Of a stretch of DNA of 64,000 nt, positions 18,214 through 26,052 are shown in pieces. Positions within the stretch are counted from its first letter, which is position 1. The number at the start of each line of letters is the position of its first letter. The position numbers and the translations under genes are program-made. Source of the DNA: Rhizobium sp. NZLR1 (lineage in GTDB: Bacteria; Pseudomonadota; Alphaproteobacteria; Rhizobiales; Rhizobiaceae); assembly GCF_017357385.1 (NCBI RefSeq), contig NZ_CP071632.1, positions 439,501 to 503,500 on the forward strand, read 5' to 3'. Below the pieces are notes generated by a model, which saw nothing but the letters and a program-made list of their open reading frames with translations, did no database searches and was not told where the DNA came from.

Positions 18214-18735
18214 TCAAAATTCTTGGGCGAATTCACACGCCAGCAATGTTTTACCCGGCAAGGCCTCCCCCTGGCGGGCGACGATCGAGATCTTTCCAGG
18301 CCCGGCAAGTCCCGCTTCGGGCTGCTGATCGGCCGGAAGCTCGCGCGAATAGCCCTTGGTAGATGTTCCGAGCAGGTCCGAACTCTCCGGCTTCAACCCG
18401 TATTTTGCGGCCAGATCGTCAGCGCGTTCTCCCTCGACCAGAATCCCGACCGCGTTGCTGGAAAAGAAAACCTCGGTCGATTTGAAGCCGTCGCGGCCGA
18501 TCTGGTTCGGAATCTTGTAGATCGCCGCACCGAGCGACGAGGTGTTTGGCTTGGCCAGAGCTTCCGCGGCGTCATAGATCTCCATGGTGGATGTCATCGA
18601 ATAGGGTGGTTTGCACAGCGCCGCGTCAAAGAACTTGTTATTGGCCGGAGCGGCCATGACGCCTTCGGCTTGAAATGCCGCAATAGCGACGCCTAACGAG
18701 AAGGCGGCGTAGTGAATGAATTTGGCGTTGTGCAT
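18214..18735 (-). CDS. Exported hypothetical protein
   Basis: A 173-aa protein with a signal peptide (FIHYAAFSLGVAIAAFQAEG, cleavage probably after GVMAA). The mature part has two cysteines (ALCKPPY and LLACEF) and no motif I recognise. It stands alone on the minus strand in the accessory stretch between the DUF982 gene and the small membrane protein gene. Periplasmic location is inferred from the signal only. Confidence 0.65.
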   Translation of the reverse strand: MHNAKFIHYAAFSLGVAIAAFQAEGVMAAPANNKFFDAALCKPPYSMTSTMEIYDAAEALAKPNTSSLGAAIYKIPNQIGRDGFKSTEVFFSSNAVGILVEGERADDLAAKYGLKPESSDLLGTSTKGYSRELPADQQPEAGLAGPGKISIVARQGEALPGKTLLACEFAQEF

Positions 18736-18949
18736 GTCATATTCCCGAAAGTAACTGCAGCTGGTCGCATTCGTGTGCGAATTTCCAGATGCTTAGGGGA
18801 TTCGGAACGGTATTGCCACCTTGAGTTTAGTTTTCGGCCTTTTCGAAAGTGCCACCAGATGTTTAATTGCACGTCGCTGTCCGGCTCGGATGGAGCGGCT
18901 TCGCCTGTCGAGACAGAGCATTACAGTCCTTTACGACGGCAGGAGAGCC

Positions 18950-19129
18950 ATGATCGCAGCCTATATCGATGAAATCATCATGTTTTGCGCCGGCCTGTGG
19001 ATGACCCTCGTGGGCCTTGGTTATCTGCCGTTGCCTGGCTACTCGGCGAAACCGCCTCTGGTTCGTCACTTCAAGTGGATGGGTCCCCTGCTGCTCGTCA
19101 TTGCCATCGTTCTGGCCGCTGCCTCGTAG
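18950..19129 (+). CDS. Small membrane protein (unknown)
   Basis: A 59-aa protein starting MIAAYIDEII after AGGAG at 18939-18943. It has two hydrophobic segments, MFCAGLWMTLVGLGYLPL and a C-terminal GPLLLVIAIVLAAAS, separated by a short basic loop. It is probably an inner-membrane hairpin of unknown role. It is followed at 54 nt by the zinc-ribbon gene on the same strand. Confidence 0.6.
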   Translation: MIAAYIDEIIMFCAGLWMTLVGLGYLPLPGYSAKPPLVRHFKWMGPLLLVIAIVLAAAS

Positions 19130-19182
19130 GTTCGCCATTTTGGATATCGGAGAGGCTTGCAAGCTCAGGCTGGAGTGAACCA

Positions 19183-19479
19183 ATGAACAATATGATGGCC
19201 TGCCCATCGTGCGGATTGGACAAAACAGAATCGATCGTGCACCTCGGTTCGTACATTCTTCGATGCGCCGCCTGCGGCGAAGCAATCGTCGCGACATCAT
19301 CCATGGGCATATTCGAGTCGGATCACGCGTTTTCAGCCTTTGCCGATCCGGGTCCCGGAAAACACCCTGCTCCAGAGATGCTCATCGCTCGTGGACCGCT
19401 TCGGCAGATCTCAACGACAACCAGCGGCGCGGCGCGTAACGGAACGCTGATACGCCTGATCCCTGAACCCAAGGATTGA
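19183..19479 (+). CDS. Small zinc-ribbon protein (unknown)
   Basis: A 98-aa protein with an N-terminal CPSC (residues 7-10) and a CAAC about 20 residues later, spaced as in a zinc ribbon. The remaining residues are low in recognisable features. Start ATG 19183 has GGAG 8-11 nt upstream. It may share a transcript with the small membrane protein gene. Function is unknown; RNA or protein binding through the ribbon is possible. Confidence 0.6.
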   Translation: MNNMMACPSCGLDKTESIVHLGSYILRCAACGEAIVATSSMGIFESDHAFSAFADPGPGKHPAPEMLIARGPLRQISTTTSGAARNGTLIRLIPEPKD

Positions 19480-19506
19480 AATCCGACTTGGCGTCGGTTT
19501 ACCGGT

Positions 19507-20382
19507 TTAACCGACCGACAGCCTCGCCGCGCACCAATGCCATACCGCATCGACCGCCTTTCGCGGTGATGACGAACGTTTGCGGATAAGAAAATAGTCG
19601 GGTTCGATGGTCGTCGTCGCATCCGTCACCTGCACCAGCCGCCCGGCCTCGAGATCCGCCGCCACGAACGCCCGGCACGCCAAGGCGACGCCCTGGCCGG
19701 CGAGCGCCGCATCGAGCGCCAGCGTCGTGTGGTTGAACACGGCACCCGGCAGTTTCTCGCGCGATCGCAGGACGAGCGGCCAGGGACTGACTGCATCATG
19801 CAGAAGCGGCAGCTTGCGAAGCTCATCGGCCGTCAGCGGAAGGGGCAGGTCCTTGACCAGATGGGGGCTGGCGACGGCGACGAGGGTCTGACGAAACAGC
19901 GGCCTTGCTTCCAGCGAGGCCGGAAAAGGCGGGCGGGTCAGCCGCACCGCAATGTCCACCTGATCGCGGTCGAAATCCGACAGCGCCTCGGTGGCGACCG
20001 TTCGCAGTTCCACGTCGGGAAGGGCCGCCTTGAACTCGGCGAGGCGCGGGATCAGCAGCTTGGCGGCGACAGTTGGGGTTACGCTGATCGTCACCGCGTC
20101 CGGCCGAGCGAGAAGACGCCCGGTCGCCTCACTGAGCGTATCGAAAGCGCGGGTCACATCCGCAAGATAGGCCGCGCCCTGCGGGGTCAGAGCCAGGCCG
20201 CGCGGCAGGCGCTGAAACAACATCAGGCCGAGTTGATCTTCCAGCGCGCGCACCTGCTGCGCGACCGCACCCTGCGACACTCCCAGTTCTTCGGCGGCGG
20301 CGCGAAAATTCAACCTGCGGCCCGAGACTTCGAAGGCGCGGAGAGCATTCAGCGGCGGCAGCTTGCGGCGGGGTTGCATCAT
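19507..20382 (-). CDS. LysR-family regulator (GcvA-like)
   Basis: A 291-aa regulator. The winged helix-turn-helix occupies residues 1-65 (LNALRAFEVSGRRLNFRAAA, then GVSQGAVAQQVRALE), with the short N-terminus PRRKLPPLNALRAFE typical of the GcvA subgroup. The effector-binding domain follows. The start is the ATG pair at 20382/20379 with GGGGGGA upstream; the longer open frame to 21213 only runs through the divergent SDR gene. It is divergent from the SDR gene 117 bp away and probably controls it. Confidence 0.87.
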   Translation of the reverse strand: MMQPRRKLPPLNALRAFEVSGRRLNFRAAAEELGVSQGAVAQQVRALEDQLGLMLFQRLPRGLALTPQGAAYLADVTRAFDTLSEATGRLLARPDAVTISVTPTVAAKLLIPRLAEFKAALPDVELRTVATEALSDFDRDQVDIAVRLTRPPFPASLEARPLFRQTLVAVASPHLVKDLPLPLTADELRKLPLLHDAVSPWPLVLRSREKLPGAVFNHTTLALDAALAGQGVALACRAFVAADLEAGRLVQVTDATTTIEPDYFLIRKRSSSPRKAVDAVWHWCAARLSVG

Positions 20383-20499
20383 TGATTTTTCCGGGGGGCT
20401 TTCCAGTAGATTTTCTACAGTCTGACACGTTTCTTTCTGAGGCGAAAGTCTGCGCTGTCTCTGGCATACTGCTTGGCAATTCAACGATTGGAGGCTCCG

Positions 20500-21204
20500 A
20501 TGTCTAAAGAAAAAGTCGCTCTCATTACCGCAGGCGGTTCCGGCATGGGTGCCGCCGCTGCAAGGAAGCTGGCCGCGGATGGCTATCGCATTGCGGTGCT
20601 CTCCTCGTCGGGCACGGGCGAAGCGCTTGCCCGGGAATTGGGCGGCGTCGGCGTCACCGGCTCGAACCTGGTGAACGACGATGTCAAGCGGCTCGTCGAT
20701 CTGGCGATGGAGAAATGGGGGCGGATCGACGCGCTGGTCAATTCCGCCGGCCATGGGCCGCGCGCGCCGATCCTCGAAATTACCGATGAGGACTGGCACA
20801 AGGGCATGGAGGTCTATTTCCTCAGCGCCGTGCGGCCGATCCGGCTGGTCACGCCGATCATGGAGGCCCAGGGCGGCGGCGCCATCGTCAACATCTCGAC
20901 GGCATGGGCTTTCGAGCCGTCGCCGATGTTCCCCACCTCGGCGTTCGCCAGGGCTGGGCTGGCGAGCTTCACCAAAATCTTTGCCGATACCTATGCGGCG
21001 AAGAGCATCCGCATGAACAATGTCCTGCCCGGCTGGATCGACAGCCTGCCCGCCACCGACGAGCGGCGCGACAGCGTGCCGATGGGTCGCTATGGCACGG
21101 CCGAGGAAATCGCCGCGACGGTTGCCTTCCTGCTGTCTGAGGGCGCCGGCTACATCACCGGCCAGAACATCCGCGTCGATGGCGGCATTACCCGTTCCGT
21201 CTGA
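20500..21204 (+). CDS. SDR-family oxidoreductase
   Basis: A 234-aa short-chain dehydrogenase/reductase. The N-terminal nucleotide motif is ALITAGGSGMGAAAAR (TGxxxGxG type with A replacing the first G). NSAGHGP corresponds to the NNAG box. The active-site region has IVNISTAWAF, and the C-terminal end reads GAGYITGQNIRVDGG. The usual YxxxK position reads F-A-R-A-G-L, so the catalytic Tyr/Lys pair is not in its normal form; the enzyme may be divergent. GGAGG stands before the start. The PNPOx-like gene follows after 7 bp, so the two form an operon. Confidence 0.8.
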   Translation: MSKEKVALITAGGSGMGAAAARKLAADGYRIAVLSSSGTGEALARELGGVGVTGSNLVNDDVKRLVDLAMEKWGRIDALVNSAGHGPRAPILEITDEDWHKGMEVYFLSAVRPIRLVTPIMEAQGGGAIVNISTAWAFEPSPMFPTSAFARAGLASFTKIFADTYAAKSIRMNNVLPGWIDSLPATDERRDSVPMGRYGTAEEIAATVAFLLSEGAGYITGQNIRVDGGITRSV

Positions 21205-21211
21205 GCCGGCC

Positions 21212-21820
21212 ATGCAGACAGATCATGAAGCCGTGCCACTGAACCTCGCCGATATAGATGCTTCGGCATGGCGAGAGCTGGAAACGGCGGCAGCAAGCCC
21301 GCAGTCGGGTTTCCGGTTCTTGAGCCTCTGCTCCGTCGATGCGGGGCAGAGGCCACAGGCGCGCATGGTGGTCTTGCGGCGCGCCGACGGATCATTGCGG
21401 GTTCTGGAATTTCACACCGATACGCGCAGCCCCAAATGGCGGGAGCTTTCGGCAAATCCTCATGCCACGGTCCTCGGCTTCTGCGCGCAGACGCGGCTGC
21501 AGTTTCGGCTTCAGGGGATAGTCGAACTGCACGCCTCCGGCAGCGACCGGGCCAAAGCAGCCTGGGACAAGCTCTCCACCTGGACGCGGACGACCTATGC
21601 CGGCGGTCCGCCCGGGGACGAGCGTGCCTTTGACGCCATCGACGCGGCAGCTCCATCCAAGCTTGCGGATGAGGCGGAGGGAAAGCCGCATTTCGGCCTG
21701 TTGATCTTTCGCGCCCGGACGCTGGACTGGTTCCAGTTGCGCCAGCAGGACAATCGAAGGGCGATGTTGACCTATGACGAGACGAGCGCTCTTGCGGCCT
21801 GTCGATGGGTCAATCCATGA
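21212..21820 (+). CDS. Pyridoxamine 5'-phosphate oxidase-family protein
   Basis: A 202-aa FMN-binding split-barrel protein. Marks include PQARMVVLRRADGSLRVLEF and DTRSPKWRELSANPHATVL, typical of the general-stress/Alr4036-type PNPOx group. The C-terminal part ends FRARTLDWFQLRQQDNRRAM. True PdxH residues for PLP synthesis are not evident, so it is more likely an FMN-dependent oxidoreductase of unknown substrate. It is co-transcribed with the SDR gene. Confidence 0.78.
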   Translation: MQTDHEAVPLNLADIDASAWRELETAAASPQSGFRFLSLCSVDAGQRPQARMVVLRRADGSLRVLEFHTDTRSPKWRELSANPHATVLGFCAQTRLQFRLQGIVELHASGSDRAKAAWDKLSTWTRTTYAGGPPGDERAFDAIDAAAPSKLADEAEGKPHFGLLIFRARTLDWFQLRQQDNRRAMLTYDETSALAACRWVNP

Positions 21821-21838
21821 CAGGCGCCGGTGGCGCCC

Positions 21839-22201
21839 TCACGGGCGCAACCGGACGATAATCGAAGCCCCTGGAATCCTCAACTGCTCTGCCATCGCCT
21901 CTAAATCTTTCCCATCGGTTCCCGCCAGCACAATGCGGCCATCCATGATCGGCTCCCTCATCCACGGTTCCATGACGATCTTGTCATTGATCAGCAACTG
22001 CGTTTGCCGTCCCAATGCCGCCTGCGTGAAATCGCGGAATTTGGCGGCGTTTTCCGGGGTGAGCAGGATATTCAGACCCTGATCGTAGGATACTGGGGAC
22101 CGGGCGAGCTCCGCGCTCTTCACCCTGACTGGCCTCTGACATTGAAGGGTAGGCGGTGGCCTTCCGGCTGAGATCAGCCCCCATCCGGTACTCTTTTCCA
22201 T
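21839..22201 (-). pseudogene. SecD-like (SecDF P1 head) domain gene, probably 5'-truncated
   Basis: The readable part (LNILLTPENAAKFRDFTQAA, LGRQTQLLINDKIVMEPWMR, then AEQLRIPGASIIV) resembles the SecDF P1 head subdomain found in small exported proteins of rhizobia. Those proteins normally begin with a signal peptide. Here the frame runs upstream into the 3' end of the six-cysteine gene with no signal sequence. The simplest reading is that the duplicated locus at 22174-23413 replaced the 5' end. A short cytosolic product starting at 22201 cannot be excluded. Confidence 0.55.
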
Positions 22202-22536
22202 GAGGCGCCATCGCAAATGCGATAAGAGCATTTGTCCTTGTCGCCCTCATCCCATCCCGGCCAGCAGATAACGACGCGGTGGAACTTGGCGTTACAAAGC
22301 CCGTGATTGGCCAGTGCACGCGGATCATTCAAGAAATACGGGCTTATGGCTTTGCTGCGAGTCCATTCAGGCACGGCCTTCCAATCTGCGTCGCCACCCT
22401 CTTCGCTCAATGAAGCGATCTGACAGGACTTCCAGTTGGACAGCACGATGCGTTGATCGCAAGGAAAGGCATGGATGGCGCTGACAAGAAATATCGAAAG
22501 CGATGCCAGCAACCGCTTCCCGTAAATGCCGATCAT
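22174..22536 (-). CDS. Secreted six-cysteine protein, copy 2 (unknown function)
   Basis: Paralog of the gene at 17036-17428, about 120 aa. The signal peptide is YGKRLLASLSIFLVSAIHA, followed by FPCDQ. The six cysteines lie in PCDQ, SCQI, GLCN, VICW, KCSY and ICDG, all aligning with copy 1, along with ADWKAVPEW and LANHGLCNAKFHRVV. The start at 22536 has GAGACGAGG upstream. It lies upstream of, and divergent from, the winged-helix gene, with the duplicated 67-bp segment between them. Function is unknown. Confidence 0.72.
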   Translation of the reverse strand: MIGIYGKRLLASLSIFLVSAIHAFPCDQRIVLSNWKSCQIASLSEEGGDADWKAVPEWTRSKAISPYFLNDPRALANHGLCNAKFHRVVICWPGWDEGDKDKCSYRICDGASWKRVPDGG

Positions 22537-22614
22537 TCGCCTCGTCTCCTGTCGCCTGTGATGCATCACTGTCAACATTCTAGCAGGAAGACCTCGGTTA
22601 TATAAGATCAAAAC

Positions 22615-22681
22615 TAAGAATATTTTCCTAGTTCATGGATCGTTCTTGCGCTAGGTTGCCCGCAATTGCAACCATGGAATG
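22615..22681. repeat. Duplicated upstream segment, copy 2
   Basis: Counterpart of 17528-17594. This copy contains two inverted repeats: CCTAG...CTAGG, and GGTTGC-CCGCAATT-GCAACC ending just before ATGGAATG. Its place between divergent genes suggests a shared operator region. Confidence 0.75.
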
Positions 22682-22825
22682 CCGGATGTTGAGCAAATTT
22701 TTCCCTGTCGGCGAAGTGATCGCCTGGACGAGCCGCGGCCGTCGCCCCCTTTATGAACAGAGTTCCCGGCCTCGCAGAACATACGTCTTGCCAAAGGATA
22801 GGCCGGCAATGAGGGCAAGGGGCTG

Positions 22826-23413
22826 ATGGTGGAATTCAACCCGCGCGACAAGAGCCGAACCAGCGCCGGAAAGACGCGGGCGATGGTGCGCAAGCATACC
22901 GCTCCGCCCGGCAGGTGTGATGACGGCAGCCTTCGCTGGCATTGGCTGACGATCCAGTTGCTGGAATCGCCGGCTTTCACGACATTGAGCGCCAATGCCT
23001 GCCGAGCCTTCTTCCGCATCGTCATCGAGCACACCTCGCACGCCGCCTTGGAAAACGGCAAGCTTGTCGTGATCCATCCCCAATTCGTGTCCTACGGCGT
23101 CACCGGCGAATATGTGGCCGATGCGCTGGATGAGCTGGAATATAAGGGGCTGATCAAAGTTCGCCGCGGCCGGGCAGGCAGCGGGGTCGCGCATCCCAAC
23201 CGGTTCACGCTGACATTTGTCGGCGACCATGAAGGTGCGCCACCCACCGATGAGTGGAAGCGGTGCACGGCTGAAAACTGCCGGAAATGGTCCGAGACCG
23301 ACCGCAAGCTTGCCGCCGACAAACGCGGGCATGTCGGCAGGAAGAAAAAAATCCCACTTCGGGATCCCGAAATACTGCCGCTTCGGAATCCCGAAATCCG
23401 CCGCGCTTCGTGA
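22826..23413 (+). CDS. Winged-helix, replication-initiator-like protein (function unknown)
   Basis: A 195-aa protein. After a basic N-terminus comes a helix-turn-helix-like core of about 95 residues: HWLTIQLLESPAFTTLSANA, IVIEHTSHAALENGKLVVIH, then a V-A-D-A-L-D-E-L helix and KGLIKVRRGRAGSG as the wing. This resembles the small replication-initiator/phage-type winged-helix proteins common in Rhizobiales. The C-terminal 20 residues contain two PLR(D/N)PEI repeats encoded by DNA palindromes (see 23358-23474). The start has AAGGGG 4 nt upstream. A decayed copy lies at 17690-17775. Confidence 0.6.
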   Translation: MVEFNPRDKSRTSAGKTRAMVRKHTAPPGRCDDGSLRWHWLTIQLLESPAFTTLSANACRAFFRIVIEHTSHAALENGKLVVIHPQFVSYGVTGEYVADALDELEYKGLIKVRRGRAGSGVAHPNRFTLTFVGDHEGAPPTDEWKRCTAENCRKWSETDRKLAADKRGHVGRKKKIPLRDPEILPLRNPEIRRAS

Positions 23414-23474
23414 ACTGTGACCCTCAGGAAACATTGAATGGTTTCAATGCCGCAGCCAATTTCGGGATTCCGAA
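23358..23474. repeat. Three-copy palindrome TTCGGRATYCCGAA
   Basis: Perfect or near-perfect 14-bp palindromes at 23358-23371, 23382-23395 and 23461-23474. The first two lie within the end of the winged-helix gene, 24 bp apart. The third overlaps the 3' end of the convergent methyltransferase gene. A fourth, different inverted repeat (CATTGAA / TTCAATG, 23432-23449) sits between them. They could be operator or iteron-like sites, or repeats that also code for PEI peptides. Confidence 0.8.
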
Positions 23475-24223
23475 GTGCTATATAGAGTTTGGTGGGAGTT
23501 GTCTTTGTTTTGATGCACGTCGTTATCCCGAAGGCACTTTGCCACGATCAGAAACTCCGTCTCCCGCCCGCCGATCCTTCCGGCAGAAACTGTGCGAAGC
23601 AGCAGGCCGAAGGCTTCGTAGAGCCAATAAAGCGGGGGAATCCGGTCCTTGAGCGCATGCACCTGCGTCGACACATACTCGCCGACGAAGACGATATCCA
23701 TGCCGAGTTCCTTCAGTGTCCCGGCAATCTCCGAATGCGATGCTTCTGCGGCGTGCTCGACGCGAAAGGGGGCATAGCCGGGCTCGCCGGCGTTTTTCTG
23801 CCGCAGGACGTAGCGATAGAACAAGACGTGGCTCCACCAGGGCGTCAGGTCGGTGAAGATCCCTTTGGCTGAACTCAGGATCGGACCTTTCACGAACACC
23901 AGGCCACCGGGAGACAGGGTATCATGGGCTCTCAATAAGGCAGAGCGCGGGCTTTCCAGATGCTCGAGAACATCCCAGAAGACACAGGCGTCGAAGTGAC
24001 GATCTCCGTAGTCGATGGTTTGCGCATCGCCGAGGATCCGTTCAGAAGCGTCCCGGTTCTTCTCGAGCTGCTCCTTCGAGATGTCCAGGACCGTATATCG
24101 GGCCCCCTCCAAGCGGATATGGGTTCGAGAGCCGCCCCCAACCTCAAGGATATCTGCGTTGATCTTGCTGGAAAATGCTGATCGCGCGTGCGACAGCGCG
24201 TCGTTCACCCACGGCGAAGCCAT
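23444..24223 (-). CDS. SAM-dependent methyltransferase (UbiE/Methyltransf_11 type)
   Basis: A 259-aa class I methyltransferase. Motif I is DILEVGGGSRTHI (about residue 25), then YTVLDISKEQLEK, and the post-II acidic segment HFDACVFWDVLEHLESP with motif LSPGGLVFVKGP. The C-terminal half, with aromatic-rich FYRYVLRQ and PPLYWLYEAFGLL, suggests a hydrophobic or lipid-like substrate. The last about 20 residues, beyond EFLIVAKCL, are probably not ancestral because they run into the palindrome region. Substrate unknown. Confidence 0.8.
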   Translation of the reverse strand: MASPWVNDALSHARSAFSSKINADILEVGGGSRTHIRLEGARYTVLDISKEQLEKNRDASERILGDAQTIDYGDRHFDACVFWDVLEHLESPRSALLRAHDTLSPGGLVFVKGPILSSAKGIFTDLTPWWSHVLFYRYVLRQKNAGEPGYAPFRVEHAAEASHSEIAGTLKELGMDIVFVGEYVSTQVHALKDRIPPLYWLYEAFGLLLRTVSAGRIGGRETEFLIVAKCLRDNDVHQNKDNSHQTLYSTSESRNWLRH

Positions 24224-24405
24224 AATCTTTCTCCCCCGGAGAGATTAGTGTCTACACCCATAAGTAAGCATTAATATAATATTTAAGCAATATTTAAACT
24301 TCTGCGCCGCTGCACACTTCTGGCCGACATGCTCTAGTTTCGCGCAACCTTGCTGACGTAAGCGCAGATCTGATGATCTCAGAGGCGGTTCGGCCGGAGG
24401 AATGC

Positions 24406-24726
24406 ATGACGATGGGAATTTTTCGGGCTCTGGCTGCCCTGGGGATGATGACGGCGCTTGCCGGCTGCATCGACCATGCCAATGATCCGGTCCTCCTGGC
24501 GGTCGGCGTGCCGGTCAATCCGTCTGCTGTTGCGCACGGCATTTGCATGACCGATGGCAACGCCATGTATGACGAGGCGAGGCGACAATATCAGCTGCGC
24601 GCCCAGCTGACCGGCTATGCCCAAGCCGATGATCTGGAGGCGGAAACGATTGCCCGTGCCGCGGCCCACCGGCAATATGTCGCCTGCCTCTCTGGCCAGG
24701 GCTATCGGACATTATACGCGAATTGA
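24406..24726 (+). CDS. Small lipoprotein (unknown)
   Basis: A 106-aa protein with a lipoprotein signal (MGIFRALAALGMMTALAGC, lipobox LAGC). The mature domain has two more cysteines (GICM and VACL) and a helical middle rich in Ala, Glu and Gln. GGAGG lies 6 nt before the ATG at 24406. I do not recognise a family beyond a rhizobial outer- or inner-membrane lipoprotein. Confidence 0.68.
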   Translation: MTMGIFRALAALGMMTALAGCIDHANDPVLLAVGVPVNPSAVAHGICMTDGNAMYDEARRQYQLRAQLTGYAQADDLEAETIARAAAHRQYVACLSGQGYRTLYAN

Positions 24727-24923
24727 GAATAGAGAATTCACCTTTCCGCCCCAGCGCCGTTTGAGCCCTTCCGCCGATCGCGACTTTTCACGTTTTTTGG
24801 CGTTTCAGTCACGCCGGATCGCCTGCAATCACGAGTTTAGGAAGTTGCATGCGAGCCCGGAACTCCGCGGGTGGGCAAGGCATTGTCGGCAGGTAAATCC
24901 ACTAAGGAGGGTTTATCAGGAAG

Positions 24924-25289
24924 ATGCTCAGACTTGCCCCTTCCACCGTCGCGCTCGGCGCCCTTCTCGCCCTCGCGTCGATTGCCCCAGCGCAGGCAGC
25001 CCCCGTTCAGGCGGTTCGGCCGCCCGATGTCCAAGCCGTAAAAATGGTGCAATATAAACCAGATGCCGGGTCCTGGCATGGCTATCAAGGCTCTCGCAGC
25101 GAGCGGCCCGGCACCCGCCGCCATTCCGACGGCTACTGGTATCCGCTTGCCGCCTTCGGCGTAGAGGCCGGTACCACGGGCTCGATCGTCCGCCAGCCGG
25201 CGAACCGACCTGCAGCCCCGGAAATGTGCAACCCTACGTTCTCAGGATCGATCGGTCCCGGCAGTATGCCCTGCGATAACGGCTATTGA
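24924..25289 (+). CDS. Small secreted protein with TTGSI motif (unknown)
   Basis: A 121-aa protein with a clear signal peptide (VALGALLALASIAPAQA then APV). The mature part is Tyr/Trp/Arg-rich (WHGYQGSRSERPG, YWYPLAAFG), carries a GTTGSI motif, and ends with a cysteine pair (MCNPTFSG and MPCDNGY). The next gene encodes a similarly built protein. Function is unknown. Confidence 0.65.
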   Translation: MLRLAPSTVALGALLALASIAPAQAAPVQAVRPPDVQAVKMVQYKPDAGSWHGYQGSRSERPGTRRHSDGYWYPLAAFGVEAGTTGSIVRQPANRPAAPEMCNPTFSGSIGPGSMPCDNGY

Positions 25290-25302
25290 GCCGGCAAATG
25301 AA

Positions 25303-25329
25303 AGAGGCGGCGATGAGCCGCCTTTTTCT
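25303..25329 (+). terminator. Rho-independent terminator
   Basis: AGGCGGC / GCCGCCT stem with loop GATGA followed by TTTTTCTC, about 15 nt after the preceding stop. Confidence 0.85.
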
Positions 25330-25443
25330 CGATCATGGGGCCGCTCACATATCCGTGACCTCGGCTCTGGCGCCGTAGATTGTGACAGATCGCCTTCCTA
25401 ACTCCGGGGCGTAAATTCGCTGAATCCTCCCAAGGAGACGACT

Positions 25444-25743
25444 ATGACAACGACCTTCAAGACCGGCCTGATGGCCGCTGCCCTCGGTGCGATCCTCGGC
25501 CTCTCGGCCTTTTCAGCCGCGGCAGCTCCCCTCCAGTCGAGCGCGACAGAACAGGGTGCAACCCGACGTCCGGTTGCCCAGCAGGAAACCAAGGTTGAAC
25601 ATGACAGGCGCACGACCGGTTCGATCGGCGAGCGCGCGGAAAGCATGGGCTCGACACATTATATGATGAGCCCGAAAAAGCCCCTCAACATGGATTGTAA
25701 GCTCGGCTTCAACCCGACGAGCAGCTCTGGCTGCAACTATTGA
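25444..25743 (+). CDS. Small secreted protein with TTGSI motif, second member (unknown)
   Basis: A 99-aa protein with a signal peptide (MAAALGAILGLSAFSAAA). The mature region is hydrophilic, contains RRTTGSIGERAE, and ends with two cysteines (MDCKLGF and SGCNY). The layout of signal, TTGSI and C-terminal Cys pair mirrors the preceding gene, so the two may be distant paralogs. GGAGACGACT precedes the ATG. Each has its own terminator, so they are separate units. Confidence 0.65.
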   Translation: MTTTFKTGLMAAALGAILGLSAFSAAAAPLQSSATEQGATRRPVAQQETKVEHDRRTTGSIGERAESMGSTHYMMSPKKPLNMDCKLGFNPTSSSGCNY

Positions 25744-25798
25744 CGAAGCGCTCGGCCCTTCGCCAACGCGATGTGGGCCGATTTTGTTGACCAGCCTG

Positions 25799-25822
25799 GA
25801 GGCGGCCTTGGGCCGCCTTTTG
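25799..25822 (+). terminator. Rho-independent terminator
   Basis: GGCGGCC / GGCCGCC with loop TTG followed by TTTT, 57 nt after the stop. The gap 25744-26052 otherwise holds only AT-richer DNA before the next gene; I see no further feature there. Confidence 0.8.
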
Positions 25823-26052
25823 CATTGAGGATAGCGGTCAGCCGGATTCGGCCCGTCGTTGCTCGGGTCCCCTATTAAATCTTGCGTTAACTGCAAAAAT
25901 GCAATAAATACAAAATTACGCCTGCTCCCGACCGAAAATTCGCTGGGATCGCCTGTTCAGGCGGGTGATTGATGCCTTTGCCTTGGAATTGCCATGCTCG
26001 CCGCGATGGTCGTTTTTCATAATCAATCGAATTTCAAACAGGTGGGATAATC

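Noticed and set aside
20383..21213. Upstream extension of the LysR frame to 568 codons
   Set aside because: Runs through the divergent SDR gene; the LysR domain starts at the ATG pair at 20382/20379.
16089..25800. Classical integrative island at tRNA-Arg
   Set aside because: No integrase, transposase or repeated tRNA 3' end was seen downstream, so only an accessory stretch can be claimed.
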